The notes: generated from the sequence alone by a model not told the origin. DNA of 64,000 bases from Candidatus Manganitrophaceae bacterium (GCA_016200325.1 JACQEZ010000011.1:62001-126000), one strand, 5' to 3'; shown: positions 1 through 9,237, counted from the stretch's first letter. Numbers and translations: made by a program.

Positions 1-735
1 CTCTTGTCGAATCCTCAGCTCCTGATCCCCTCCGTAGAGCCGGGCGGAGAGCTCGCGATCCCAAGGCGCGTTCTCCGGCACATCGGTATCCATCAGATAG
101 AGACGCACCCGTCCGACACGGACTTCCCAGACCGCGATGTAGACCGATCGCGGCCCGACCGGAACCTCAACCAATTTCTGGCCGGTCGGGAAGGTCGTCG
201 GCCGGATCGCCACCGCGTTCAGGTCCAGCGGACGGTAGGTTGCCTCCTGCCATCCGTCGGCTTGGATCTTCTGATGGAAATAGCCCTGCGGATAGAGAAA
301 GCCGACCCCGACGAGCGGGATTCCGAGATCCCCCGCCTCCTTGCAATGGTCTCCCGCCAAGAGGCCCAGCCCGCCGGAATAAATTGGAAGCGAGTTATGG
401 AGGCCGAACTCGGCTGAAAAGTAGGCGATCGACGCCCTCGCCAAGTCCGGAAATCGTTGGCCGAACCAGGTCTCCCGCTGGCCGAGATCGCTGTCAAGCG
501 CCTTTAGTACGGCGTCATAACGGCGGAGAAACGTCGGGTCTTCCGCCGCCTCCGCCAGCCGTTCCGAAGACACCCCGGCCAATACCTTTACGGGATTGTG
601 GTTTGTCTGCTTCCACAGGGGGCGATCGATCGCCTCAAAGAGGGCCCTTGCTTCCGGATGCCAGCTCCACCAAAGATTATAGGCCAACTCCTCCAATCGA
701 CTGATCCGCTGCGGAATTTGCAACCCCTGCTCCAT
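1..735 (-). CDS. glgP: Alpha-glucan phosphorylase, N-terminal part (cut by window edge)
   Basis: Reading leftward from the ATG at 735, 245 codons stay open to the window edge, so only the N-terminal third is present. The product would release glucose-1-phosphate from glycogen or maltodextrin in the cytoplasm. Residues 19-33 (YNLWWSWHPEARALF) are typical of the DUF3417-type N-terminal domain of bacterial alpha-glucan phosphorylases. Residues 104-129 carry the AYFSAEFGLH and PIYSGGLGLLAGD motifs that open the phosphorylase fold. The ATG is preceded by an AAGGAA-like ribosome site. The PLP lysine and active site would lie beyond the window. The family assignment is secure; preferred substrate length is not determinable. 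Confidence 0.9.
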   Translation of the reverse strand, partial: MEQGLQIPQRISRLEELAYNLWWSWHPEARALFEAIDRPLWKQTNHNPVKVLAGVSSERLAEAAEDPTFLRRYDAVLKALDSDLGQRETWFGQRFPDLARASIAYFSAEFGLHNSLPIYSGGLGLLAGDHCKEAGDLGIPLVGVGFLYPQGYFHQKIQADGWQEATYRPLDLNAVAIRPTTFPTGQKLVEVPVGPRSVYIAVWEVRVGRVRLYLMDTDVPENAPWDRELSARLYGGDQELRIRQE

Positions 736-970
736 TGAACGCCGTTCCTTTCGTTAAGAGAAACCCGCGCCTGTCCCTGACGGCTCAGGCATTCGAAATC
801 TGAAAAATGCCACCGTTGCCAGCTTAACAAAATCGGGATGAAAGATCAATGAAAGAGCGGAAAATAGAATCGCCGAAGCGCAGGTGAATAAAGACAAAAT
901 TGTCTCCTTTTTTGGAAACTTATTGATCTTGTCTTCCGGCTTCGTGTTGGCTTTTCGGGTCAAATCGGTT

Positions 971-1813
971 ATGATGTCGCCCATGACCGAGCGCCCCCCC
1001 GAGATTCGTCCGATTTTCGTCGTCTCCGATGCGACGGGAGAGACCGCAGAGAAAATCTGTCAAGCGGCCCTCTCTCAATTTGCCGATGAAAAGATCGTAC
1101 TCGCCCGTCGGCATTACATCCGCTCCGAATCCCAAATCGAGGAGGTTCTTCAAGAGGCAAAGGCGCGCAAGGGCCTTATTATCTTTACTTTTGTCTCCGA
1201 GTCCCTTCGTCTCAAGATACGAGAAGGGGCGCTGCAATCGGGGCTGCTGGCCGTCGATCTCCTCGGACCGTTGCTGACCGCCATGAGCCACTTCCTCAAG
1301 AGCCGTCCCCGCTCCGAGCCGGGTCGGCTCCACCGGATCGACACCGACTATTTTAGTCGTGTAGAGGCGGTGCAGTTCACCGTAAAACATGACGACGGTC
1401 AGAACCTTCAAGGGGTCCGCCAGGCCGACATCGTTTTGGTCGGCCCCTCCCGGACCGCCAAGACTCCGTTGTCGATCTACCTCGCGCAGTTCGGATATAA
1501 GGTGGCGAACATCCCGATCATCCTCAACATCCCCCTTCCCAAGGAGATCAAAACCATCGATCCGGTCAAAATTGTCGCGCTGATTATCGATCCGCAGCGA
1601 TTGATGGAAATCCGCGAAGCGCGCCTGACCCGTCTGAACCGCCGCGTCGCAGGATATGCCGACATGGAGGCGATTATCCAGGAGCTGAACTACTGCCGCG
1701 AAATCTATCGCCAGAATCCGCAATGGGGAATTATCGACGTCTCCGGACGCGCCGTTGAAGAGGTGGCGACCGATATCATGGGATGGATCCGTCGGGGCGA
1801 CCCCTTTCAATAA
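971..1813 (+). CDS. ppsR: Pyruvate, phosphate dikinase/PEP synthase regulatory protein (DUF299)
   Basis: This family controls PEP synthase or pyruvate phosphate dikinase by ADP-dependent phosphorylation and Pi-dependent dephosphorylation, and so sets flux at the PEP/pyruvate node. The N-terminal VVSDATGETAE motif and the central P-loop-like VGPSRTAKTPLS motif are diagnostic, and the length of about 276-280 aa is normal. Three candidate ATGs (971, 974, 983) lie together and none has a strong ribosome site; in-frame sequence further upstream looks non-coding. The partner dikinase is not in the window. Function is from family knowledge. Confidence 0.9.
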   Translation: MMSPMTERPPEIRPIFVVSDATGETAEKICQAALSQFADEKIVLARRHYIRSESQIEEVLQEAKARKGLIIFTFVSESLRLKIREGALQSGLLAVDLLGPLLTAMSHFLKSRPRSEPGRLHRIDTDYFSRVEAVQFTVKHDDGQNLQGVRQADIVLVGPSRTAKTPLSIYLAQFGYKVANIPIILNIPLPKEIKTIDPVKIVALIIDPQRLMEIREARLTRLNRRVAGYADMEAIIQELNYCREIYRQNPQWGIIDVSGRAVEEVATDIMGWIRRGDPFQ

Positions 1814-1887
1814 ACCGCTCTGAAAAGGGACGAGAATTAACATGACGCATCGGTATGCTACAATAAGCTAAACAGGGAAAGCACCCA

Positions 1888-2742
1888 ATGGCCGCTCCAT
1901 GGATCGACGAAGCAACTGAGAGCAATTTCGAAGCGCGGGTGATTACCGCATCGAAGACGCAGCCGGTGTTGGTCGATTTCTGGGCCCCTTGGTGCGGTCC
2001 TTGCCGGCTCCTCGGCCCGACGCTGGAGCGGGTGGTCGAGGCCTACGGCGGAAAAGTCCGGCTGATCAAGATCAACACCGATGAAAACCCCACCCTCGCA
2101 TCCCGATATCGAATTCAGGGAATCCCGGCGGTCAAGGCGTTCCTCGACGGTCAGATCGTCGATGAATTCGTCGGCGTCCTCCCCGAGCGCCAGATCCGCG
2201 AGTTCGTCGACAACCTTGTTCCAACCCAAGCCGACCTGTTGGGACAACAAGCGCGCGCGATCGAGGGAACACCGCTGGAGGCACTGAAACTTTACGAAGA
2301 AGGCCTCCGGGGGGAGCCTCAACATCCCCCTTCACTGCTCGGCAAGCTGAGACTGCTGCTGGCGCTCGACCGGGTGGAGGAAGCCCGGGACCTCTTCAAT
2401 CATCTTCCGGCCCCGCTTCAATTCCATGAGGAGACCCGCCGGCTTCAGATCCGACTCGATCTTGCCCTCTCCAAACAGCACGGCCCCTCGCTCGAGGAGC
2501 TGCGCGCCCGGGTGGGGCAGGAGCCGGAGAACCTTCAGGCCGCATTCGATCTGGCTCACCGGCTGGCCGCCGACGGAAACCACGAGGAGGCGCTCGAACG
2601 CTACCTCGCCATCCTCCGGAAAGATCGCCGATTCAAAGACGACGGCGCACGGAAGGCGATGCTCCAGCTCTTCGAAATCGTCGGCCCCCGCTCTCCGCTT
2701 GCCGAGAAATTCCGAGAAAAATTGGCCGAGATTCTTTTCTAA
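1888..2742 (+). CDS. Thioredoxin-TPR protein, CnoX/YbbN-like co-chaperone
   Basis: A protein of 284 aa with an N-terminal thioredoxin fold (about residues 5-110) holding an intact WCGPC redox motif near residues 35-39, followed by a helical TPR-like region rich in paired helices. This is the architecture of CnoX (YbbN), a holdase that protects clients from oxidation and hands them to GroEL/DnaK. Unlike E. coli CnoX, which lacks the full CxxC, both cysteines are present here, so it may act as a reductase as well. No signal peptide is seen, so it is cytoplasmic. The start ATG lies shortly after a purine-rich stretch. Confidence 0.85.
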   Translation: MAAPWIDEATESNFEARVITASKTQPVLVDFWAPWCGPCRLLGPTLERVVEAYGGKVRLIKINTDENPTLASRYRIQGIPAVKAFLDGQIVDEFVGVLPERQIREFVDNLVPTQADLLGQQARAIEGTPLEALKLYEEGLRGEPQHPPSLLGKLRLLLALDRVEEARDLFNHLPAPLQFHEETRRLQIRLDLALSKQHGPSLEELRARVGQEPENLQAAFDLAHRLAADGNHEEALERYLAILRKDRRFKDDGARKAMLQLFEIVGPRSPLAEKFREKLAEILF

Positions 2743-2761
2743 ACCCGCCGGGAACTCTCTT

Positions 2762-3685
2762 TTAAGCCCGCCGGGCTCCCTCCGGCCCCGGCCGGTTGAC
2801 CATCCAGACGCTGACCAAAATCAATCCCATCCCGATGAACTGTTTGATCGAGATCGACTCCGAGAGAAGCAGCACACCCAACAGCAGCGCCGTCACCGGA
2901 ATCAGGTTACTGAAAACGGAGGCCCGGGTCGGTCCCACCGCCTGCAGGCCGATGTTCCAGGCAAAAAAAGCAATCACCGACGCAAAAACGATCAGATATG
3001 CGAGCGCGCCCCAGGCCGAATCGGGGATCGGGTTTTGCTGAGCCGACTCCCATAACGCGAAGGGGAGGACCATCAGGGTGCCGATGGAGAACGTCGCCAT
3101 CGTCAGCGCGAGCGAGGAGTGATTTTTTAAAATCAATCTCGCCAAGAGGGTATACAACACCCAGGAGAGGACGCCGAGACAGACCAGCAGATCCCCCTGC
3201 CAGGAAGCGATTGTCTCCCCGCGGGGAAGACGAGCGACGACCAGGACCACCCCGGTGAAAGAGAGGAGGCATCCGACCGTTCGTCGCCGGGTCAACGGCT
3301 CGCGCGACGGCCCGCGCGACGGCCCGCGAAAGAGGAGGGAGGAGAGGAGAACGGTCAATACCGGCGTCGATCCCATGATGATCCCCGCCTCCGAAGCGGG
3401 AATCGTCCTCAGGCCGTAATAGTTTGAGAGTTGATTTCCGATCATCGATAGAAAGGCGAGAAGAAAAAGGAGAGGGAACTCTTTTCGATCGAACCGCCGG
3501 ACGCGATCGTCGGCCTTCAACCAAAACGGCAGGAGACAGAGGATCGCGCCGCCCCCGCGGAGCAGCGCCAGGCGCAGCGGCGGAAAGTAGGTGACCCCCC
3601 ACTTCTGAGCGATCACCGACCCTCCCCAGAGCAAGGCGGCCAGCATCAGCAAAAGAGCGGCGGTGCGGTGCGAGACCGGTTTCAT
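2762..3685 (-). CDS. EamA/DMT family transporter
   Basis: A 307-aa, strongly hydrophobic protein with about ten membrane segments arranged as two EamA halves. The N-terminal half opens with a first helix (LLLMLAALLWGGSVIAQKWG) typical of the family, and the second ends near ALLLGVLLLSESISIKQFIGM. Members export metabolites or amino acids; the substrate cannot be told from sequence. Its start overlaps the stop of the DUF5069 gene by 4 bp (ATGA), so the two are translationally coupled. A short direct repeat coding GPSRGPSREP near residues 122-131 is an odd local expansion. Confidence 0.88.
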   Translation of the reverse strand: MKPVSHRTAALLLMLAALLWGGSVIAQKWGVTYFPPLRLALLRGGGAILCLLPFWLKADDRVRRFDRKEFPLLFLLAFLSMIGNQLSNYYGLRTIPASEAGIIMGSTPVLTVLLSSLLFRGPSRGPSREPLTRRRTVGCLLSFTGVVLVVARLPRGETIASWQGDLLVCLGVLSWVLYTLLARLILKNHSSLALTMATFSIGTLMVLPFALWESAQQNPIPDSAWGALAYLIVFASVIAFFAWNIGLQAVGPTRASVFSNLIPVTALLLGVLLLSESISIKQFIGMGLILVSVWMVNRPGPEGARRA

Positions 3686-4131
3686 CTCGTTGGGATCCGC
3701 CCCTCATCCCTGTCGATCCGATCCAGAACATTGATTGCGCCGAGATCGACCGGGGCAGCCAGCTCGGGATAGAGCCTCTTTCGATATTCGGCGATCTCCG
3801 GGGTGAGGCGAGCGGCTTCGATCGCCTTGACCCACGCCTCTTTCTCATCGGCGGGATGGAGGGGCGCATGCTGCTCTATCCAAGCGAGGACCGCCCCCTC
3901 ATCCCGTGCGGCCAGAATGGCTCCTCGCAGCTTCTCCCCCTCCAAGCCGGTAAACGAGAGAAACCGGCCGTCGACGGTCTCTCCGGTGTTCTTAAGAAGA
4001 TTGCCGAGATACTCGGCTGGGAGCGCCCCCTTCGCATGGAGCCGCGCTTTGTCGATGAGCCGGGGAAGGAGGAGATAACCGCCGAGCCGCTCGCGGGGAG
4101 ATCGGATCGATGGACGATCGGCCACGCTCAC
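3682..4131 (-). CDS. DUF5069 domain-containing protein
   Basis: A 149-aa soluble protein that fits DUF5069 from its opening pattern (SPRERLGGYLLLPRLIDKAR) and from the AEYRKRLYPELAAPVDLGAI stretch. The molecular function of the family is unknown to me. It sits inside a leftward gene run: the upstream GNAT gene ends at 4128 and overlaps this start by 4 bp, and the downstream transporter overlaps its stop by 4 bp. There is no signal peptide or membrane segment. The small size and tight packing suggest a co-transcribed accessory protein, but this is inference. Confidence 0.8.
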   Translation of the reverse strand: MSVADRPSIRSPRERLGGYLLLPRLIDKARLHAKGALPAEYLGNLLKNTGETVDGRFLSFTGLEGEKLRGAILAARDEGAVLAWIEQHAPLHPADEKEAWVKAIEAARLTPEIAEYRKRLYPELAAPVDLGAINVLDRIDRDEGRIPTR

Positions 4132-4562
4132 TGCTTCTCCTTCTCTTCCTGCCGCCGCACGAAGATCATTGCGGCATAGCCCCGCTCTTCGCTTGTGACA
4201 AAACCGAGCTTCTCATAAAAGGGTCGCTTGTCGCTCGTCAACAGGTGGAAGACCGGCACTTTCTTCAAAGAAGGGTGTGTCAGAACCTTATAGATCAGCG
4301 CGCGGCCGACCCCTTTTCGCTGCACATCGGGATGGACAATCACATCGTAGATCGCGGCGCGGAAGAGGAAGTCGGTCAAAACCCGCGCGAAGGCGACCAG
4401 GCGCGGCCCCTCCCAAAGGGAAAAGACACCACTCGACTGGGCAAGGACCTGCCGGGTCTCCTCCAGCGTCCGATCTTTGGACCAGTTTGCATAGCGGTAG
4501 AGCGCCAAGACCTCTTGCGGATCAATTTCTCGGCTGTCGCTGAATTGGAGCGGCGTTTTCAT
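4128..4562 (-). CDS. GNAT family N-acetyltransferase
   Basis: A 144-aa protein covering one GNAT domain. The acetyl-CoA binding motif A is seen as VIHPDVQRKGVGRALIYKVL, followed by FYEKLGFV, the usual beta6-beta7 end of the fold. GNAT enzymes move an acetyl group from acetyl-CoA to an amine; the acceptor here is unknown. I start it at the ATG at 4562 because homology begins there, while a longer in-frame reading runs into the end of the methyltransferase gene and gives Arg/Ser-rich non-natural sequence. It lies 28 bp after the methyltransferase stop and overlaps DUF5069 by 4 bp. Confidence 0.87.
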   Translation of the reverse strand: MKTPLQFSDSREIDPQEVLALYRYANWSKDRTLEETRQVLAQSSGVFSLWEGPRLVAFARVLTDFLFRAAIYDVIVHPDVQRKGVGRALIYKVLTHPSLKKVPVFHLLTSDKRPFYEKLGFVTSEERGYAAMIFVRRQEEKEKQ

Positions 4563-4590
4563 TACGGCGTGATCTCTTTCATCGGCAGAA

Positions 4591-5448
4591 TTAAACCGGC
4601 TTGCGCGCGACCACGATTCGGATGGCCATCGGTAGAGCGATCTCCTCCCCCTTACGATACTGCTCGACCGCCTCTTTAATCTGACGCTCCGCCTCTCCCC
4701 GATCTTTTTGGGAAAGCTTGGCAAAGAGCGGCTGGAGCGGCGCGGCCATATCCAAAAGGTTCGTCCAATAGGTCTCGGCCGAATTGTAGAGCGAGTCGGC
4801 TTGGAACTCCTCATCGGTCAGCTTCTGCAGCTCGGCTCGCTCCGCCATTCCCGAAAGATCTCCCGGCTTCGCCAGCCGGAAAATCCCCGGCTGGTCGGAA
4901 GAAGGAGCGGGGAGCTCCATAAACCGCCTGAGGACATCCATCGGAAGTCGAATGAACGGATTCCGATCGGGTCCCGACCAGACCGCCGCCGCCAGATAGC
5001 CGCCGGGCTTTAGGACCCGCGCAATCTCGGACACCGCCATCGGAACGTCGGGAAGAAACATCAGACAAAAGCGGCTGATCACCGCATCAAACGATTCATC
5101 CCCTTCCGAAAGACGGGTGACATCGGCGACGCGAAAATCCAAATTGAAAAGTCCCAAGCCGTACGCCTTGCGCTTGGCGCGATCGAGCATCTCCTCCGAG
5201 AGATCGAGGCCGATCACCTCTCCCTGGTTTCCCACCGCATCGGCGGCGACAATCGCCGGGTAGCCGGTTCCGGAGCCGAGGTCCAACACCCGCTGGCCCG
5301 GCCGAATTCGGGCGTCTCCCACCAAACGGTAATTGAGGAAGGAGAGATTTTGATGGAGGAGCGGGTCCCACTTCTCCCACGCCGGGGCGACCCGGCTCCA
5401 GTCTTGCCGTTGTTGATTAATGATCTCTTCGGGACTCATTTGCGCCAT
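4591..5448 (-). CDS. Class I SAM-dependent methyltransferase
   Basis: A 285-aa protein with the Rossmann-type methyltransferase core in its first two thirds. Motif I (VLDLGSGTGYPAIVAAD) binds the SAM methionine end, the acidic strand end follows at GLDLSEEM, and the post-II motif is DAVISRFCLMFLPDVP. The order matches the Methyltransf_11/25 group acting on small molecules such as quinones or lipids. No membrane anchor is seen. It is the first gene of the leftward four-gene run ending with the DMT transporter. Substrate is unknown. Confidence 0.88.
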   Translation of the reverse strand: MAQMSPEEIINQQRQDWSRVAPAWEKWDPLLHQNLSFLNYRLVGDARIRPGQRVLDLGSGTGYPAIVAADAVGNQGEVIGLDLSEEMLDRAKRKAYGLGLFNLDFRVADVTRLSEGDESFDAVISRFCLMFLPDVPMAVSEIARVLKPGGYLAAAVWSGPDRNPFIRLPMDVLRRFMELPAPSSDQPGIFRLAKPGDLSGMAERAELQKLTDEEFQADSLYNSAETYWTNLLDMAAPLQPLFAKLSQKDRGEAERQIKEAVEQYRKGEEIALPMAIRIVVARKPV

Positions 5449-5512
5449 AGAGACTCCTCTTCCAGAAAATGCAATGATGGTCCGACAGAGAGACCTCTCG
5501 CCGGAACCTCAT

Positions 5513-6199
5513 CTACAATTGATCGGCATGGGATGTCGATTCGATCGCCTCGTGCCACCGGCCGATTGCTTTGAACCGGCTCGGAACAACATTGTGTCCG
5601 CTGAACATGTAGTTCCCTAAAATACCGGCGAGGTCGAAATCGACGAATCGAGGCCGCCGATCGATCAGGAAGGGAGCGGCTTGAAGCATCTGATCGATCG
5701 GGACCAGAAGCGCTTCGAGCTCCCCTTGCAACGGCTCTTTTTGCCGACGCCACGCATCGACGCAGCCGGCGCCGAACTTTCGCTCTTTGTGGCGGAGAAA
5801 CATTGCACGATCATACGGGTCGGGCAGCCAGGAAAGGTAGTGGATGTCATTCAGCTTGAAGCCGACCGATTCGAGATCGTTCTCGATGTACCGGGCCAGA
5901 ATCGCCTGAATTCCTTCCAGGTTCGGAGGAAAGAGGCCGAGATCAAATTTCCGATCGAGATAACGCGCGATCTCCTGACCGAAATCGGTCCGATCCCAGA
6001 CGACCTGATCCCCGTCTTCCAAGAGGGGAATCTTGTAAGATTGGCCTTGGCTCTTCTCGACGATCAGCCGCCGGTCGGAATAGGGAATATGAACGATCTC
6101 GTGCGGGATCTTTCCCCACGTTAAGATCATACCGATCGTAACGCAGAAGGGGCTCACCGGATGTTGATAGAGCTTGATCTTGTCGGCGCGATCGTTCAT
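5513..6199 (-). CDS. Glutathione S-transferase family protein
   Basis: A 228-aa protein with an N-terminal thioredoxin-like GST domain (residues 7-85) and an all-helical C-terminal part. The SPFC segment near residues 16-19 sits where many GST-like proteins carry their catalytic Ser or Cys, and the IPLLEDGDQVVWDR stretch contains the cis-Pro and the glutathione-binding loop of the family. Likely a cytoplasmic conjugating or dehalogenating enzyme; the thiol substrate is unknown. It is convergent with nothing and lies 64 bp upstream of the methyltransferase on the same strand. Confidence 0.85.
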   Translation of the reverse strand: MNDRADKIKLYQHPVSPFCVTIGMILTWGKIPHEIVHIPYSDRRLIVEKSQGQSYKIPLLEDGDQVVWDRTDFGQEIARYLDRKFDLGLFPPNLEGIQAILARYIENDLESVGFKLNDIHYLSWLPDPYDRAMFLRHKERKFGAGCVDAWRRQKEPLQGELEALLVPIDQMLQAAPFLIDRRPRFVDFDLAGILGNYMFSGHNVVPSRFKAIGRWHEAIESTSHADQL

Positions 6200-6323
6200 C
6201 GTGGCGGAAATTTATCACAAGCGCCGGTCCAAATCAATGAACGCCCGGTTTGCCGTTGAATTGCCGGGGCATTTCCATTATTCTGGCTATGAGAATGGGG
6301 CGGGGTTTCACGGCGGAGTTTTC

Positions 6324-7055
6324 ATGATCGATCTGAAAGAGAAAGTCGTCCTGATCACCGGCGGGGGGCGCGGCATCGGCCGGGCGGCGGCGGAGCGGTT
6401 TGCCGCCGAAAGAAGCCGGGTGGCCATCTGCGCCCGGACCGAAGGAGAGGTCATTGGGACGGCCAAAGAGATCGAAGCGGCGGGCGGGGTGGTTCGGCCG
6501 TTTCGGATCGATCTCTCCTCTCGTCGGGAGGTCCAACGGATGGTGGCCCAGATCGTCTCCGAATGGGGGATGATCGATCTGTTGATCAACAATGCGTCGG
6601 TCTTAGGCCCCTCCGAGCCGATCGCCACCTATCCGGCGGAAGCGTGGGAAGAGGTGATCCGGATCAACATCAACGGCACCTTCTACATCACCCAGGCGGT
6701 CGTCCGGACGATGATCCCCCGCCGCGCCGGGACGATCCTCTCGGTGACATCGAGCGTCGGGAGGCGGGGACGGGCGACCTGGGGGGCCTACTCGGTCTCC
6801 AAGTTTGCGCTGGAGGGGATGATGCAGACGCTCGCGGAGGAGGTCGCCCCCTTTGGCCTTCGGGTGATCACCCTCAATCCCGGCGGCACACGGACCCGAA
6901 TGCGCGCCGCCGCCTATCCGAAAGAAGATCCGGCCCGGCTTCAAGACCCGGCCCGCGTCGCCAAGGCGCTCCTCTTCCTCGCTCGCGTCGCCGCCGACCG
7001 CGACCTGCATGGAAAGTCGGTCGATATGGCCGATCTTTCAACAGAGACGTCGTAA
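6324..7055 (+). CDS. Short-chain dehydrogenase/reductase (SDR)
   Basis: A 243-aa classical SDR. The NAD(P)-binding TGGGRGIG motif lies near residues 12-19, the NNAS structural motif is in the middle, and the catalytic Ser-Tyr-Lys set is visible as SVTSS followed by YSVSK. Such enzymes oxidise or reduce alcohols and ketones using NAD(P)H; the substrate is not predictable. I choose the ATG at 6324 because it has a GGAG ribosome site and because residues upstream do not look like SDR sequence. The phosphotransferase gene starts 25 bp downstream. Confidence 0.9.
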   Translation: MIDLKEKVVLITGGGRGIGRAAAERFAAERSRVAICARTEGEVIGTAKEIEAAGGVVRPFRIDLSSRREVQRMVAQIVSEWGMIDLLINNASVLGPSEPIATYPAEAWEEVIRININGTFYITQAVVRTMIPRRAGTILSVTSSVGRRGRATWGAYSVSKFALEGMMQTLAEEVAPFGLRVITLNPGGTRTRMRAAAYPKEDPARLQDPARVAKALLFLARVAADRDLHGKSVDMADLSTETS

Positions 7056-7080
7056 TCACCTTCCTCCCTCAAGGAACCAG

Positions 7081-8064
7081 ATGACCGCCGACCCACAGCA
7101 GCCGATCGATCTCTCCCTCGCACGGGAGATCTGCCATCGGCTCGGCATCGGCCGGCCGGTCTGGGTCTCCGAGCCGCTCGGCGGGGTGGTCAATGAAAGT
7201 TATCTCTTCCTGATGGACAACGGTCGCCGCTGGGTCTGTCGGATCAATGTCCATGATCGGCATCTCGATAAAATCGCCCGGGAGACGAAGACCTACCGCT
7301 GGCTTCACCAGGTCGCCCCCGACCTGCCGCTTGCGCTCGATTATCTCCCCGACTGCTCCAAAGCGCTGCTGCCGTTTGACTATGCGTTGATCCCTTTCTT
7401 GGAAGGACACGGCGTCGGCGATGCGATCGAGTCGCTTCCGGCCGAGAAGCGATCGATCCTTCTGGAGGAGATCGGGCGACTGCTGCGACGGTTCCACCGG
7501 ATTCGGATTCCTCTCTTCGGAAACCGACCCGACGATCCTCAGGTGTTTCCAAAGGAGGACTCCTGGCGGGATTATCTTGAAGGGCGATTTGACGCAGGGC
7601 TCTCACGCTGCGAACGGTCCCTCGGCGATCCACCGACTTGGAAAGAGACATTGACCCGCCGCTTTGCCGAGGCGCTGCAGGGGGTTCCCGATCGGATCGA
7701 GCCGGTCTTCCTCCACGGCGACTTCCATTATGATAATCTTGTCTTTGTGGAGGCCTCCGGCGCGCCCCGGATCTCGGGAGTCTTCGATCTGGAATGGGCT
7801 TGGTGGGGGGATGCGGTCGCCGACCTGCTCCATCTCGAAGAGGCCTTTTTTTTCTACCCTCAAGACCGCGCTCCGTTTTTGGCCGGCTATGGGGAAGCCG
7901 CCTGGCCTATGGAGTCGCTGAAGGTCTATCGCACCCTTCATTCACTCCGTGCGCTCGCCGTCGGATACGAATCCGCACCGGAGCCTGACTGGGGCCTGAT
8001 CGCCCGACATGAAGAGCGGCTTCGCCTCTTGGCCGAGGGGAAAAATCCGATGGAGCCATTTTGA
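7081..8064 (+). CDS. Aminoglycoside/choline kinase-like phosphotransferase (APH family)
   Basis: A 327-aa kinase-fold protein. The catalytic loop HGDFHYDN carries the Asp base and the metal-binding Asn, and the downstream DLEWAWWGD is the family's metal-binding DxD-like motif. The N-terminal lobe shows GGVVNESYLF, the usual nucleotide-loop region. APH-fold enzymes phosphorylate small molecules (choline, homoserine, aminoglycosides, fructosamines). Nothing here points to a resistance gene, and housekeeping small-molecule phosphorylation is likelier. The ATG at 7081 has an AAGGAA ribosome site; longer starts upstream overlap the SDR gene and are rejected. Confidence 0.85.
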   Translation: MTADPQQPIDLSLAREICHRLGIGRPVWVSEPLGGVVNESYLFLMDNGRRWVCRINVHDRHLDKIARETKTYRWLHQVAPDLPLALDYLPDCSKALLPFDYALIPFLEGHGVGDAIESLPAEKRSILLEEIGRLLRRFHRIRIPLFGNRPDDPQVFPKEDSWRDYLEGRFDAGLSRCERSLGDPPTWKETLTRRFAEALQGVPDRIEPVFLHGDFHYDNLVFVEASGAPRISGVFDLEWAWWGDAVADLLHLEEAFFFYPQDRAPFLAGYGEAAWPMESLKVYRTLHSLRALAVGYESAPEPDWGLIARHEERLRLLAEGKNPMEPF

Positions 8065-8095
8065 TTTCATTCGGATCTTGAACGAACCTTCATTA

Positions 8096-8177
8096 CGTCA
8101 TTCCCGAAACGTTTAATCAGGAATCCAGTTCACTGAATATTCAGCGCTTCTGGATTCCCGCTTTCGCAGGAATGACG
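8096..8177. repeat. 82-bp dispersed inverted-repeat element
   Basis: Outer arms CGTCATTCC (8096-8104) and GGAATGACG (8169-8177) are perfectly complementary. Inside them lie GGAATCCAG (8120-8128) and CTGGATTCC (8150-8158), and in the centre the palindrome CTGAATATTCAG (8133-8144). The whole element can fold into one long hairpin on either strand. A second element with the same outer arms is at 55396-55472. Such CGTCATTCC-type palindromes are common as REP/MITE-like elements in many bacterial genomes. It separates two co-directional genes and might act as a transcription or mRNA-stability barrier. Confidence 0.8.
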
Positions 8178-8202
8178 CGCTGAACAAAGGGGGACAACCC
8201 AA

Positions 8203-9237
8203 ATGAAAGCGGTCCGCTTCCATCGGTTTGGAGGGGTCGATACCCTCATCTATGAAGAGGTCCCGGCGCCGAAGGCCGGCCCGGGAGAGGTGGTCATTCA
8301 AGTAAAAGCATGCGCCTTGAATCACCTCGACCTCTGGATCCGCCAGGGGGTCCCGGCCTACAAGATCTCGCTCCCGCACATTCCCGGTTCCGATGTCGCC
8401 GGGGTGGTGGCGGAGGTCGGACCCGGCGTTGAAAATCTGCCGCTCGGCCGGCGGGTCGTTGTGGCGCCGGGACTCTCCTGCTTTCACTGCTCCTATTGTC
8501 TTTCGGGGCGGGACAACCTCTGTGATCACTACCGAATGTTCGGCGCCGGCCCGGGCACGGAGGGGGGCTATGCCGAGTTTGCAAAAGTGCCGGCGATAAA
8601 CCTCCTCCCGATCTCCGATGCGATCTCATTTGAGGAAGCGGCCGCCTTTCCGATCACCTTCGTCACCGCCTGGCACATGCTGATCACCCGCGCCGCGCTC
8701 CAGCCGGGACAGGACCTTCTCGTCCTCGCCGGGGGAAGCGGCGTCGGAAGCGCCGCCATTCAGATCGGAAAGCTGGTCGGGTCACGGGTGATCGCAACCG
8801 CCAGCACGCAGGAAAAACTCGACCGGGCCCGGCGGCTGGGGGCCGATCTTTTGATTCACTACACCGAGCGTGATTTCGCAAGAGAAGTGATGCGAATGAC
8901 CCAAGGCCGCGGGGTCGATGTCGTCTTCGAACATGTCGGCCCGGCGACCTTCGGCAAAAGTGTCGTTTCGCTGGCGAGAGGGGGGATCATTGTGACCTGC
9001 GGGGCGACGACCGGGCCGACGACCGAGCTCGATCTTCGCCACATTTTCTGGAAAGACCTCTCCATCTTGGGAGCACGGGTCGGCACCCGCGCGGAAATGG
9101 AGATTGTCACCCGCCTGATCGGCGCGCGAAAGCTCACACCGATCATCGACTCGATCTATCCTCTTGAACAGGCGCGCGAGGCGCAAGAAAAGATGCAGTC
9201 GCGCGATCTCTTCGGGAAGGTCCTCTTGACCCCGTAA
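8203..9237 (+). CDS. Zinc-type alcohol dehydrogenase/quinone reductase (MDR superfamily)
   Basis: A 344-aa medium-chain dehydrogenase. Residues 93, 96, 99 and 107 are the four cysteines of the structural zinc lobe (CxxCxxC then C). Cys37 and His59 stand where catalytic zinc ligands are expected. The Rossmann motif GGSGVGSAA is near residues 177-185. It should oxidise or reduce an alcohol/aldehyde or enone with NAD(P)(H). A GGGG-type ribosome site precedes the ATG. It follows the inverted-repeat element and is probably transcribed on its own. Confidence 0.88.
   Translation: MKAVRFHRFGGVDTLIYEEVPAPKAGPGEVVIQVKACALNHLDLWIRQGVPAYKISLPHIPGSDVAGVVAEVGPGVENLPLGRRVVVAPGLSCFHCSYCLSGRDNLCDHYRMFGAGPGTEGGYAEFAKVPAINLLPISDAISFEEAAAFPITFVTAWHMLITRAALQPGQDLLVLAGGSGVGSAAIQIGKLVGSRVIATASTQEKLDRARRLGADLLIHYTERDFAREVMRMTQGRGVDVVFEHVGPATFGKSVVSLARGGIIVTCGATTGPTTELDLRHIFWKDLSILGARVGTRAEMEIVTRLIGARKLTPIIDSIYPLEQAREAQEKMQSRDLFGKVLLTP

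Noticed and set aside
920-1843. Long open frame antisense to ppsR (307 codons)
   Set aside because: It mirrors a well-conserved gene and has no family-like sequence or ribosome site; long antisense frames are common in high-GC DNA.
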